Below are positions 9,901 through 17,534 of a DNA stretch of 33,756 nucleotides, piece after piece. Source of the stretch: Cyanobacteria bacterium RUI128 (GTDB lineage Bacteria; Cyanobacteriota; Vampirovibrionia; Gastranaerophilales; Gastranaerophilaceae); assembly GCA_024695725.1 (NCBI GenBank), contig JAILHQ010000031.1:1-33756 (forward strand), given 5' to 3'. Under the pieces are notes generated by a model. The model saw only the letters and a program-made list of their open reading frames with translations. It did no database searches and was not told the DNA's origin. The position numbers were made by a program, and so were the translations under genes. Position 1 is the first letter of the stretch; the number at the start of each line of letters is the position of its first letter.

Positions 9901-10700
9901 GAGTCATTTTCTAACAACTCAATACTTGCAAAATTTTCCATTTGATTAGTACAGAGAGGAATATCTCTTTCAACAGCTGTTGTAGAAATAACTTCCGCTG
10001 TTCCATTTCTATACGCTTCAAAATCTGTTCCTTTGTATAGAGTTGTTGTTCTTCCGTTTGCTGTATTAACGAACTCTGATAAATTACCATCATCCGTACG
10101 ACTAATTCTGTGAGTTTCTCCGGAAATAGAAACTGATTCTTGTTCTAATAATTCATCATCAGTATAATTTCCATTAACATCAACTTCCGTTACATATGTT
10201 GTTCCATGTGAACCATCCGAATTACGTCTGTCTGTATTTATTTTTATAATTTGTTTTCCTTCATTACGTTCTTCTTCTGTTAAATATTCAGAAGTTGTAA
10301 CTGATTCATATGTCGAAGTTTCTGTGGTATTTCCATTTTTCTTGACGGTTTTTGAAGCCGGTTTACCGCCGGAATACACTATCACGGTTTCGATAAGATT
10401 ATCACCATCTTTTTCAATGATTGTGCGTTGTGCAAGCTCCCCACCATTCTTTTCATCAATAATGGTTTTACCGTTTTCTTCTCTAATCTCTCTGTTTTTT
10501 TGCAGTGTCTCAGAATCGGCTAAATCAGGTGCTTTTTCTATTGCATACCCGATAATTTCCTCAAGCTCTTCTCCCGTAGTAATTTTCCCTAAAATCTCTT
10601 GCAGTGTTGTGTCATCTAATTTTGCGACAGCATCACGACTAACACCTTTTGGTGCTAATGCTACATATACTTGATTAATCAACAATAAATTGTCTGACAC
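3972..10700 (-). CDS. Giant multidomain protein, effector-like
   Basis: A 2242-residue protein starting at GTG (10698-10700) behind a purine-rich site. No signal peptide is visible. In order it shows: a short helical N-terminus; a Ser/Thr-rich region of beta-strand repeats loosely like YD/Rhs repeats (about 70-480, e.g. TYDENGNIQT near 413); a helical region; a Gly/Ala-rich hydrophobic stretch (about 755-885) resembling the pre-toxin regions of polymorphic toxins; seven 29-residue helical repeats (about 1251-1455); a helical domain like a degenerate HD domain where the usual HD pair is replaced by Asn1745-Asn1746; a compact domain (about 1895-2025, IHTPESAY to FIFDVKNENQYVGH); a long coiled coil (about 2030-2166); and a short C-terminal unit (NEVVISNPTISAIF). 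I know no named family for the whole. Layout suggests a secreted or surface effector, but no toxin active site could be identified. Confidence 0.7.
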   Translation of the reverse strand: MSDNLLLINQVYVALAPKGVSRDAVAKLDDTTLQEILGKITTGEELEEIIGYAIEKAPDLADSETLQKNREIREENGKTIIDEKNGGELAQRTIIEKDGDNLIETVIVYSGGKPASKTVKKNGNTTETSTYESVTTSEYLTEEERNEGKQIIKINTDRRNSDGSHGTTYVTEVDVNGNYTDDELLEQESVSISGETHRISRTDDGNLSEFVNTANGRTTTLYKGTDFEAYRNGTAEVISTTAVERDIPLCTNQMENFASIELLENDSPFNEVVRIAGQMRDVQLGQNIGQLDYDKSKLARLFGSITDSNSGYVKISDNPPVYGKPVTDNEGNVTYSEKIVFQLRHNRLQYKGSFRDFEEKDEYYIANETPGQEGVYYRFSADGTFKSLTKVDFNNPNTETHFLPNGKTEIVTYDENGNIQTAQFENSKHQLTSVLSYETDDEGNIYTDQIYTEYEYNPEFQNRRVILFSNGNMMVYKQDEEGNYNVLDKQRICQTIPIRNNMMFGEEVGTTPITFLTVDGNGLVQEEGLFNRQSLYQYLDVSKGESIDFSEFDENTRNTTVDMIINTLEGVIGKYKEKKEDTSWLDASTWFRHLAGATIEEKIETLEGYLEKAKKLKDNVGNLNEFNAIFSEIAGCGFNECQERFVRYNQKIEAMHYNLGTIYTSYKQNNGELSPEEKSAFAQYCGQKVFDGVTLAHLKNFIAESDKNISDAKYEGSPFLGTNLANNYIASLTKDPMSTTQVGRTVENFESEEKALDIVGGTLDLASMVMEFGAISKMLNWTFKGAKFLTKLGTPNKVAKALGVANEFIQGEGRVSHATRFVTQLTTRAVVGGANFAAYDMLHETGRQIYNDEDLDGNKILHKGWLGFKTGAAAGVLSTVISEPLLKWVRGKGNVNVLKAVEKELEQGGASLTGERLGSAMKLAQAMPKYNSLREVAAKGVGFLTEVGTFTVASSTINLLDESEIKKTLLRSGYKEEDLKDMSKTDLMKEVLRTQDIDTKDMSDSEIYWAYMKNEYSNQFVGLGQLKLAESVLGMFLSKGKMPTPGTQCGPREKALEFVPNERGKYYLKSDMTKRELSSEEITAIVQNAIAFDAVEARLKNRFNDYSNLSGQEFINIIHGKEKSEPITGRELNAGDNMKIEMKDGKFVVTTKDGHTEKVETLEEVMAIYEISCAIDETQRSQSVYTNTIDSSATLDGDLIRIGNKADVQRTIFNETCPETQTRSNIDTYNFSTRKNNIEENLRVDENFDNSRLNILLNSITEENIALVEKMCADKDFPKNEIASILSEINDINKPLAEKLCTNKDFPKDKIATILRCVNENNLDLAEKLCADKDFPNKKIAFVIDTVNVKNKALAEKICANKDFPVEEIGIILSAVTDENMALAEKLCADKDFPKEQIGMILASVNSRNKSLAEKLCADKDFPKDCISLVLQRRNNGDIEFIKNLYKGKDFPSKNIPDILVSQNRENILKDTEYLEMIKKYSEQNSRLTTLLIDCYNFKNKKSIIELSKTEKKELIQLLLKYKKDICSETYPESIKDLIQLIPINNSEYANIMVKLAQSLNIDIEPTSPQKTAQFNSALINLQNILKEVDLNDLSDISLTTTHREFVSQVDSIIKDLPKEEQDKIQDYFGFRINNGKLDGYPRYKDKNRSATEISDPRTMEAINRLKPIVDNYINNNFISVKNKPELNQCLKELSKVMPEIFNQFDGSSVPVETIKTLQKIVQKPEFAKLSDSDKKILTIAALLNNNGRLSNNVSETAFDAYFISKKYNLTDIEAQKVYIIISNSDAVERFMQTSKTETLLHYGDSYIGGQHRQDIFDLIAFNLREGNNFEMTQMLYSAKQPDGLTRHFDNLIRLRIDEIKSNDFVLPQTTPDTYKNLSTARTITRDGVEYTVPVVNSENIPDFYAFIHTPESAYTTGGGRTANFANFDAFAVVADDKTVCTSYITNGAAVLVKEYEHGFIFDVKNENQYVGHNHDIFSLCKNVPNMIIEYYRDRGFKASKGKGFKSDHRTFISDTLKSSLYGVDYNTRKTQISEKINKINGKYELQIKQLNEQLHKIYETEYSKHSEYISLQNEIRELKTNRKSMNETEYKQKMKQLSEKESTMTREWYNSMRNRADVTILMTRIKSLDLQKQNEIKRIDGYSELAEIDRLYTERVNKIKEQLGQERMTPTNIAKIDPEFANAYSAILSTEGGILNELAHNEVVISNPTISAIFTFDIDKLPVEYLQKAQTENLPIVIIKE
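6300..6950 (-). repeat. Seven tandem 87-bp (29-residue) repeats inside the giant gene
   Basis: The unit reads roughly ILxxVNxxNxxLAEKLCADK followed by DFPKxxI. Six copies are close to each other, the first and last more diverged, and an eighth fragment follows. The block LCADKDFPK is nearly invariant and its DNA is also strongly conserved, so copies probably spread by recent duplication or gene conversion. Each unit looks like a helix-turn-helix of an alpha solenoid. Confidence 0.85.
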
Positions 10701-10731
10701 TGCCTTCTATTCCTAATAAAATACGCGTAAC

Positions 10732-10751
10732 TATAGCAATATTTTGCTATA
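10732..10751. promoter_or_regulatory. 20-bp inverted repeat upstream of the giant gene
   Basis: TATAGCAA (10732-10739) and TTGCTATA (10744-10751) form a perfect 8-bp inverted repeat with a 4-base spacer, 31 bases upstream of the giant gene start and in the divergent region shared with nadB. It could be an operator or a 5' leader hairpin. An 11-base part of it recurs upstream of the ADP-ribosylglycohydrolase at 3912-3922. Confidence 0.5.
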
Positions 10752-10900
10752 TCTCTCATGTCGTCATTTTTCGTAAAAACTTAAGGGTAAAAATGTAAAA
10801 AGTTACAAATATTTACATGTAATTTTCAACTAGATTTTTTATTCAGGCTATAAACAAATTGGTGTTTATAATATAATATTCATATAAGAGGGTATTAAAA

Positions 10901-12508
10901 ATGAAGTATTCAAAGTATTCGGCAGTAATTGTAGGAAGCGGGATTTCAGGGCTTTTCTGTGCCTTAAAACTTGCACAGCAAATGAATTTGCCGGACGGAA
11001 TACTTGTGGTTACAAAATCAAATTTTGGTGAAAGCAGTTCTCGCTATGCACAGGGCGGAATTGTGGGAGTTATGTACGACAACAAAAAAGATTCTGTTGA
11101 ACTTCACGTTGAAGATACCCTAAAAGCAGGTGCAGGACTGAGTGAACCTGATATAACAAAGTTTATTTCGGAAAATTCTGACGAAGTTATAAGAGACTTA
11201 ATCGAATTTGGAGTAAATTTTGACAAAGATGAACACGGCAGACTTTCATACACACTCGAAGGTGCTCACAGCGTAAACAGAATACTTCACGCAGGCGGAG
11301 ATGCGACTGGAAGTGTTATTGAAAAGACATTATGCAGAAAAACAAAAGAAAACCCTAACATTGATATTCTCGAAGACACCATAGTTGTTGAGTTACTAAT
11401 TGATTCTGACAACGAATGCAAAGGTGCTATCATATACAACGATGACACTCAGGAATATGAAACAATATATTCTTCAGCAATAATTTTGGCAACAGGAGGA
11501 ATCGGGCAATTATACAAATATACAACAAATCCTGCCGTTGCAACAGGAGACGGGATTGAACTTGCGTACAAGGCCGGTGCAATTCTTCAAGACTTGGAAT
11601 TTGTACAGTTTCACCCGACAGCACTGGCTGTTGACAGTGTAAAAAACAGATTTCTTATCTCTGAATCGGTACGCGGAGAAGGTGCAGTATTGCTCGATAA
11701 AGACAGAAAACAGTTTATGTCAAAATACAGCGAACTGAAAGAACTTGCACCACGTGATGTTGTTACAAGAGCAATATATGACCACGCTAAAGGAGAAAAT
11801 GTTTACCTTGATGCAACGATTATTCCTGAAGAAATGCTGGATAAGAGATTCCCGACAATAATGAAGGTATGCAGAAAGTTTGGAATTGATATCAAAAAAG
11901 ATTTAATTCCTGTTGCACCTGCGGCTCACTATTATATGGGCGGAATAAAGGCCTCCCCTGACGGAAGAACCTCTATAAGAGGGTTATACGCAATAGGTGA
12001 ATGTGCCTCAACAGGTTTGCACGGGGCAAACAGACTCGCAAGCAATTCACTTCTAGAATGTGTTGTATGCGCTCACGAACTTGCAAACTATTTGTCTTTT
12101 AACAATCTTGAACCGCCAAAGAAGATTGATGAAACAATTATGGCGCTTATAGAAAAATATACCGCACCGCTGAGTGACGAAATTTTTGATGTTGATTTAA
12201 TGAAAAAACAACTCAAAGAGATTATGTGGGAACATGCGGGAATACTCAGAGATGAAGATTCTCTGCTTAAAGGTTTGGACGAAATATACAAACTCAAAAA
12301 CCAATTCAAAAGAAGTTCAAAATGTTTGAATAAAAGTGAATATGAACTGAGAAATATGCTTTGCGTGGCCCAGCTTATAATCAAATCAGCGCTTAAACGT
12401 CAGGAATCACGCGGAGCGCATTACAGAACGGATTTCCAAAACAAAAACGAAAATGCCGTTCATAATTGTGTTATTAAAGGAGAAGGGGAACCCGGTTTTG
12501 TTAAATAA
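10901..12508 (+). CDS. nadB: L-aspartate oxidase
   Basis: Flavoenzyme that oxidises L-aspartate to iminoaspartate, the first step of de novo NAD synthesis; in anaerobes fumarate can serve as electron acceptor. The 535-residue length is normal. The FAD-binding motif VGSGISGL is at 11-18. Family motifs follow in order: SSRYAQGGI, HSVNRILHAGGDATG, FVQFHPTAL, SESVRGEGA, APRDVVTRAI, PAAHYYMGGI, and a C-terminal FAD segment YAIGECASTGLHGANRLASN. The HPTAL and RGEGA segments separate it from generic fumarate reductases, and the nadC neighbour confirms the call. AAGAGGG precedes the ATG, and TATAAT boxes at 10867-10877 are a likely promoter element. Confidence 0.96.
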   Translation: MKYSKYSAVIVGSGISGLFCALKLAQQMNLPDGILVVTKSNFGESSSRYAQGGIVGVMYDNKKDSVELHVEDTLKAGAGLSEPDITKFISENSDEVIRDLIEFGVNFDKDEHGRLSYTLEGAHSVNRILHAGGDATGSVIEKTLCRKTKENPNIDILEDTIVVELLIDSDNECKGAIIYNDDTQEYETIYSSAIILATGGIGQLYKYTTNPAVATGDGIELAYKAGAILQDLEFVQFHPTALAVDSVKNRFLISESVRGEGAVLLDKDRKQFMSKYSELKELAPRDVVTRAIYDHAKGENVYLDATIIPEEMLDKRFPTIMKVCRKFGIDIKKDLIPVAPAAHYYMGGIKASPDGRTSIRGLYAIGECASTGLHGANRLASNSLLECVVCAHELANYLSFNNLEPPKKIDETIMALIEKYTAPLSDEIFDVDLMKKQLKEIMWEHAGILRDEDSLLKGLDEIYKLKNQFKRSSKCLNKSEYELRNMLCVAQLIIKSALKRQESRGAHYRTDFQNKNENAVHNCVIKGEGEPGFVK

Positions 12509-13325
12509 ATTTTATATTGAAGAACACGTTAAAAATGCACTGAAAGAAGATATCAGTTTTGAAGATATTACAACAGATAACCTTACAGGGGAAAATGATA
12601 CCCTGTCTTGTGTTTTGAACACAAGAGAAGACGGGATTTTCTGCGGGAAAGAAGTTTTTAAAACAGTTTTTAAGGTACTTTCCGATGACGTAAAAATCAA
12701 TTTCTTTGTTGAAGACGGGGACGTTATCAAAAAAAATGATAAATTAGCAGAGATTTCGGGACCTGCAAGAGCAATTCTGACAGGCGAAAGAACCGCACTG
12801 AATTATGTTCAGAGAATGAGCGCCATTGCAACAAAATCGAGAGAGTTCCAAAACGCCATAAATGAGTTCGGGGTAAGAATGGTTGATACCAGAAAAAACA
12901 CTCCAAACTTCAGAATTTTTGAAAAATATGCTGTAAAGACAGGTTGCGGATATGTTCACAGATTTAATCTTTCAGACTGCGCAATGATAAAAGATAACCA
13001 CGTTAAATTCGCAGGTTCAATCACAAACGCCGTAGAAAAATTGAGAAAATCAATTTCTCACGCACATAAAATAGAAGTAGAATGCGACACCTTAGAACAG
13101 GTTAAAGAGGCTGTCGAATGTAATGTTGATATAATTATGCTGGATAATATGTCCTGCGATATGATGAGAGAGGCAGTCAAAATTATAGACCACAGAGCAA
13201 TCGTCGAGGCAAGCGGCGGGGTAAATCTTGACACCCTTAGAGAGATAGCCTCAACAGGTGTTGATGTTATTTCATCAAGCGCAATTGTCGCAAAAGCTCT
13301 GACTATGGATCTTGGCTTAGACTAA
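12498..13325 (+). CDS. nadC: Quinolinate phosphoribosyltransferase (nicotinate-nucleotide pyrophosphorylase)
   Basis: Converts quinolinate and PRPP to nicotinate mononucleotide, CO2 and pyrophosphate, downstream of nadB. Recognisable segments: TGERTALNYVQRMSAIAT, DTRKNTPNFR, EKYAVKTGCGYVHRFNLSDC, MIKDNH, EVECDTLEQVKEA, DIIMLDNMS and EASGGVNLDTL. The usual Gly-Gly-Gly before the conserved His-Arg is Gly-Cys-Gly here. I place the start at TTG 12498 because AAGGAGAAGGGG lies just upstream and the product then begins LNKFYIEEHV as expected; an ATG at 12453 would add 15 residues inside nadB. The start lies inside the nadB stop region (11-base overlap), so the two are probably coupled. No nadA is present in the window. 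The end overlaps the convergent slt gene by four bases. Confidence 0.94.
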   Translation: MLNKFYIEEHVKNALKEDISFEDITTDNLTGENDTLSCVLNTREDGIFCGKEVFKTVFKVLSDDVKINFFVEDGDVIKKNDKLAEISGPARAILTGERTALNYVQRMSAIATKSREFQNAINEFGVRMVDTRKNTPNFRIFEKYAVKTGCGYVHRFNLSDCAMIKDNHVKFAGSITNAVEKLRKSISHAHKIEVECDTLEQVKEAVECNVDIIMLDNMSCDMMREAVKIIDHRAIVEASGGVNLDTLREIASTGVDVISSSAIVAKALTMDLGLD

Positions 13326-15304
13326 TAGATATTTGAATAACACCAGTAGCTTTTTAAAACCTTTTTGACATAAGTTTGGGTTTCAGGGTAAGGTATTTTT
13401 TCTACAAAATCATCAATATCCTCATATTTCAGATTTTTTGTCCAGTTTACGACACTGAACCATCCGCCGTTGTATGCCATAATTGCATAAGCATCTATAT
13501 TCCACAAGGAGTTTTTCATCTTTGAATAGTACAAACTTCCAAGCCTTATGTTGGTTTCAGGATCGGTCAGATTATTACTTATACCGTAAGCAGATGCTAT
13601 CTCATTTGCGGTTGCAGGCATAAGCTGCATTAAACCTACTGCACCTACAGGACTCACTATTCCGGAATCAAAATGACTTTCCTCTCTTACTATAGATAAA
13701 ATCATTAACGGATCCTGAGCACCTTTGTATTTATCTATGTATTTGAAATAGTGCAAAGGATAGACCAGCCGCCATTTAGGATCATCAAATTTCGGTTTCG
13801 GGTATAACCCTTTCATAGCCTTTTGTGCGTATATTACAGACTGAACATGTTTTCCTCTCTTGTAGGCTATCCAGCTTTTAACAAAATTATCGTCTTTATA
13901 CAATTCCGAAACAAAATCATAATCACCGAGTTCAATGAGTTTTGTTGCCATATCCTGAGCATTTTTATCGGTACAAGGAAATTCTATCGGTTTTATGTTC
14001 ACATTCGGGCTTAGGAATAAGTCTTTATTTTTGGATAATATCACATACGCTCTGTAACTGTAGTAACTGTCAGGGTATCTGGATATAACACTTTTATAAT
14101 AACTTCTTGCCATCTGCTGATTATTTTTCCGTTCGTAAATTTTACCCATCCAGAACAATACCGCAGGGGAAGTGTCTGATTTTTTAAAATGCGAAATATG
14201 TTTTTGCCCGAGTCTTATAGCCTTATCATACTGTTTTTTATCTATTTGATAATAAAAAGTTTTGTATAACGCCTCTGCCGAAAAACTGCTGTTAGGATAC
14301 TTGTCATAGAGTTTTTCATATATTGAATATCTTACACTTTCATCGGAATATTTTGCCTTTAAGTATAATAAATAGTCCGCACCTTTTGATTTCGGGTATT
14401 TATTCAAAAGATAGTTTACTGTTGCGGGTTTATCGTCCGATAATTTGACGTACTCATCAATAGCATCATACATATCACGTTTTTTAACTGAGGATGAGTG
14501 ATACCTGAGTCCGTTTTCAGCCAAAAGTTTTGCTGTCGGATAATTTCCTCGTTTAAATTCATTTTTTGCATATTTTGCCCAGGAAAGATTTATCGGTGAT
14601 TCCGTATAAAACGGTGATGCGTCATTATAAAGCCCGCGTTTAAAATAAGAATCAGCAAGAGCAAGACTGTCGTTATCAGTAATCGCAATGCCGAGCTTAC
14701 CGATTTTATTTATTGATTTTTGAACAAACCTGCCGTCAGGAGAGAGTTTAACATACCTGATAAAATGGTTCAGTGCCTTGTGTTTCAGATCTGTTCTAAG
14801 CCAGTATATTTTTGTATTTTTTGCCGCTTCCATATCAATACTTGCGACATAATATTCAGATGCAAGCGCATAATCGGTATCGGGATAATATTTTATTATA
14901 TGAACAAAGTGTTTCCGCGCAGATTTATTACCCATATCATAAAGAAGCATTGCAAGATTATATTCACTTACAACATAAAGTTTTGAATGAGGATATAAAA
15001 GCAAAAGAAGGGTATAATTTCTTTTTGCACCTCTTGTATCGCCTAAGAGCGTGGCGCATCTTGCCTGCCTGAAAAGAGCCGGAGTTTTAATACTTGAGAA
15101 TACAGATATTTTCCCAAAATGCTTGTATGCGGAATGATAATGTTCTGCATTATACTCTTTTAAACCGTCAGAATACTCTTGCAGGTCGCCCGTTTCCGAT
15201 AATTTTGTATAAACAAAACAAGCCGCTGCAACGGTTATAATTGTTATAACGATTAGTGTTAAAATCTTATCCTTCATATCCTTGCTATATTCTAGCATGA
15301 ACAT
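13322..15304 (-). CDS. slt: Soluble lytic murein transglycosylase (Slt70-like)
   Basis: Cleaves the MurNAc-GlcNAc bond of peptidoglycan to give 1,6-anhydro ends, in the envelope. The N-terminus has a hydrophobic segment (KILTLIVITIITVAAACFVY) acting as signal peptide or membrane anchor. Residues from about 40 to 480 are a superhelix of TPR-like helical hairpins. The C-terminal SLT domain begins near residue 530: catalytic Glu in SIVREESHF, then SPVGAVGLMQLMPATA, then AYNGG. Length (660) fits Slt70. Three in-frame ATGs lie close together (15304, 15298, 15277); the one at 15277 gives the most typical signal sequence, but none has a clear Shine-Dalgarno. It may help assemble the neighbouring export apparatus through the wall, though general wall recycling is equally likely. 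Confidence 0.9.
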   Translation of the reverse strand: MFMLEYSKDMKDKILTLIVITIITVAAACFVYTKLSETGDLQEYSDGLKEYNAEHYHSAYKHFGKISVFSSIKTPALFRQARCATLLGDTRGAKRNYTLLLLLYPHSKLYVVSEYNLAMLLYDMGNKSARKHFVHIIKYYPDTDYALASEYYVASIDMEAAKNTKIYWLRTDLKHKALNHFIRYVKLSPDGRFVQKSINKIGKLGIAITDNDSLALADSYFKRGLYNDASPFYTESPINLSWAKYAKNEFKRGNYPTAKLLAENGLRYHSSSVKKRDMYDAIDEYVKLSDDKPATVNYLLNKYPKSKGADYLLYLKAKYSDESVRYSIYEKLYDKYPNSSFSAEALYKTFYYQIDKKQYDKAIRLGQKHISHFKKSDTSPAVLFWMGKIYERKNNQQMARSYYKSVISRYPDSYYSYRAYVILSKNKDLFLSPNVNIKPIEFPCTDKNAQDMATKLIELGDYDFVSELYKDDNFVKSWIAYKRGKHVQSVIYAQKAMKGLYPKPKFDDPKWRLVYPLHYFKYIDKYKGAQDPLMILSIVREESHFDSGIVSPVGAVGLMQLMPATANEIASAYGISNNLTDPETNIRLGSLYYSKMKNSLWNIDAYAIMAYNGGWFSVVNWTKNLKYEDIDDFVEKIPYPETQTYVKKVLKSYWCYSNIY

Positions 15305-15351
15305 AAGATAAACCTATATTTACCCTCTCGTCTTGGATTATTCGGGTTTGC

Positions 15352-15436
15352 ATAGCACTTCTTTCGCTATTAAATCCTTACGGATTTAGTCGCTCATGCG
15401 TGCTATTTACTCTTACGAGTTTCGCAACTTCGTTGC
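15352..15436. repeat. Cluster of nested hairpins between flhA and slt
   Basis: Four perfect inverted repeats lie within 85 bases. An outer pair ATAGCAC (15352-15358) / GTGCTAT (15400-15406) encloses TAAATCC-TTAC-GGATTTA (from 15371). It is followed by ACTC-TTAC-GAGT (15409-15420) and GCAAC-TTC-GTTGC (15424-15436). Two of the loops are the same TTAC. No T-run follows, so it is not a standard terminator. It looks like a dispersed palindromic repeat (REP/BIME type or a small MITE relic) just downstream of flhA. Confidence 0.6.
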
Positions 15437-15455
15437 TCACTCTACCGAAAATCCG

Positions 15456-17534
15456 CTACCCCATGCCTTCGCCGATAGTATCAACAGCCTCAACACGGAT
15501 ATCAGTAATCAGTTCGGAGTATGAAATAACAACAATTGTCGGGATATGCCTTTCAAGTAATTGGAACAGAGGCAGTCTGATACGAGGAGAACACAGAATA
15601 ACAGGTTGTTTTCCGATATTTTGGTGTGCCCTCATTAATGTCATAGCGGTTGATTCGATAAGGTCTTGTACCTGCATAGGGTTAAGCAGGAACATAGTAC
15701 CTAACTCTGTTCTCTGACAACTGTCATCAAGCACTTTTTCCCATTCAGGAGAAAGAGTAAGTGCGTACAATATGTTATCTTCCTGAACGTTAGTAAGACA
15801 GATTTGACGACCGAGAGCCGCTCTCAGACGTTCTGAGAGGATATCAGGTTCTTTGGAAAATCTTGCATAGTCACAAAGACGTTCAAACACGAAGATAATA
15901 TCTTTGATAGAAACTTTTTCTCTGATAAGGTTAACAAATATTTTTCTGAGGTCAGAAGTTGAGATTATGGCAGGGACCAAGTCGTTAACAAGAGTAGGGT
16001 CTTGCGAACGTACAAGTTCCATAAGTTTAAGAACGTCAGTTTTTGTCATAACTTCGTCTACGTGTTTACGTACACATTCCTGTAAGTGAGTAACAAGAAC
16101 ATCTGTTGCATCAACCGCAGTAACCTGTTTTGTAGCCTGAGCATCTTCTGCACCAACCCAGTAAGCCTGAGTCTGATATGTAGGGTCAACCGCAATAATA
16201 GCATCATCAGGGACACTCTTTCTGACAGCATCCCACTGATCCGCAATAACCATATATTTACCCGGATATACATAACCTGTTGCAACAGTGTTGCCACGAA
16301 TAGATATCATATATTCGTTAGACTCAAGCGCTGATGAGTCCATAATACGTATGTTCGGAATAATATAACCGAGTTCATCGGTAACTCTTTGACGAAGTGC
16401 CGCAATTTTAGCAAGCAACTGCCCTTCCTGGTCAGGGTCAGCAATAACAAGCAGACCTGCACCAACCTGCAAGCTCAAGACGTCAACACCAAGCCTTTCG
16501 TACATCTTGTTCGGGTTAACAAGGTCTTGCATGTTCTGACGTACGTTTTCAAGTTGTCCCAATTGGGACTGAACGTCTGCGTTGATAAGTACGGAGAACC
16601 CGGCAATAGCAAGCCCTATAGCGAAGAGTGTAAACGGTATAAACGGCAAGCCAGTAATAGGACACGTTACAGCTATCAGGAACAGGAAGGCTGCAGCAAA
16701 GAATAATGAATAAGGTTTACTCATAATCTGAGCAGTCAAGTCAGAACCTAATGAAGATGCGTCAGCAGATGCACGGGTCATGACGATACCTGCTGCAATT
16801 GACATCAACAGTGACGGAACCTGAGATGCAAGACCGTCGCCGATTGTAAGGATTGTGTATTTACTGACCGCATCAGCCACAGGCATTTGTTGCATCATAC
16901 AACCGATAATCAAACCGCCCACGATATTAATTATGGTAATAATGATACCTGCCATGGTATCCCCTTTTACGAACTTCATCGCACCATCCATAGAACCGAA
17001 CAAACTTGATTCTCTTTGAAGATCTTCACGACGTTTAACCGCTTCTTCAGGAGATATAAGCCCCGCGTTAAAGTCGGCGTCAATCGTCATTTGCTTACCC
17101 GGCATAGCGTCTAAGGCGAAACGTGCTGATACTTCGGCGATACGCTCGGCACCTTTTGTGATAACCATGAACTGTACAACGGTAATAATCAGGAAGATTA
17201 CACCACCTACGACCATATTACCCCCCGTTACGAAGGTTCCGAAGGCGTGGATAACCTCACCTGCCTCACCCTTTGCCAAAATCAGACGTGTCGAGGCAAT
17301 GGATAATACAAGCCGGAACATCGTACCCAAAAGAATAATGGTCGGGAATGCCGCCAATTCTAAGGGCTTTTGGATATATAGAGATATCATCAAAAGCACA
17401 ATACCAAGTGTAATGTTTAGAGATATGGAAAAATTGATAACCCAATTAGGCATCTCCATCAACAAGATTAAAATAAGGATTATGACAAAGGATGCCAAAC
17501 ATATTTCACTTATCGGTTTACTGTCTGATGCCAC
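15456..17534 (-). CDS. flhA: Flagellar export gate protein FlhA
   Basis: Inner-membrane component of the flagellar type III export gate; its cytoplasmic ring receives chaperone-substrate complexes and it couples export to the proton motive force. The 692-residue protein has about eight membrane segments in residues 10-320. The family signature lies at about 137-160 (ARFALDAMPGKQMTIDADFN), followed by GDGLASQVPSLLMSIAAGI. A soluble domain fills about 330-692. The start is GTG 17532-17534, sharing one base with the fliH stop (TAGTG) and preceded by GGAG, a tight translational coupling. FlhA and injectisome SctV are homologous; the fliE/fliF neighbours favour the flagellar assignment. Confidence 0.95.
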   Translation of the reverse strand: MASDSKPISEICLASFVIILILILLMEMPNWVINFSISLNITLGIVLLMISLYIQKPLELAAFPTIILLGTMFRLVLSIASTRLILAKGEAGEVIHAFGTFVTGGNMVVGGVIFLIITVVQFMVITKGAERIAEVSARFALDAMPGKQMTIDADFNAGLISPEEAVKRREDLQRESSLFGSMDGAMKFVKGDTMAGIIITIINIVGGLIIGCMMQQMPVADAVSKYTILTIGDGLASQVPSLLMSIAAGIVMTRASADASSLGSDLTAQIMSKPYSLFFAAAFLFLIAVTCPITGLPFIPFTLFAIGLAIAGFSVLINADVQSQLGQLENVRQNMQDLVNPNKMYERLGVDVLSLQVGAGLLVIADPDQEGQLLAKIAALRQRVTDELGYIIPNIRIMDSSALESNEYMISIRGNTVATGYVYPGKYMVIADQWDAVRKSVPDDAIIAVDPTYQTQAYWVGAEDAQATKQVTAVDATDVLVTHLQECVRKHVDEVMTKTDVLKLMELVRSQDPTLVNDLVPAIISTSDLRKIFVNLIREKVSIKDIIFVFERLCDYARFSKEPDILSERLRAALGRQICLTNVQEDNILYALTLSPEWEKVLDDSCQRTELGTMFLLNPMQVQDLIESTAMTLMRAHQNIGKQPVILCSPRIRLPLFQLLERHIPTIVVISYSELITDIRVEAVDTIGEGMG

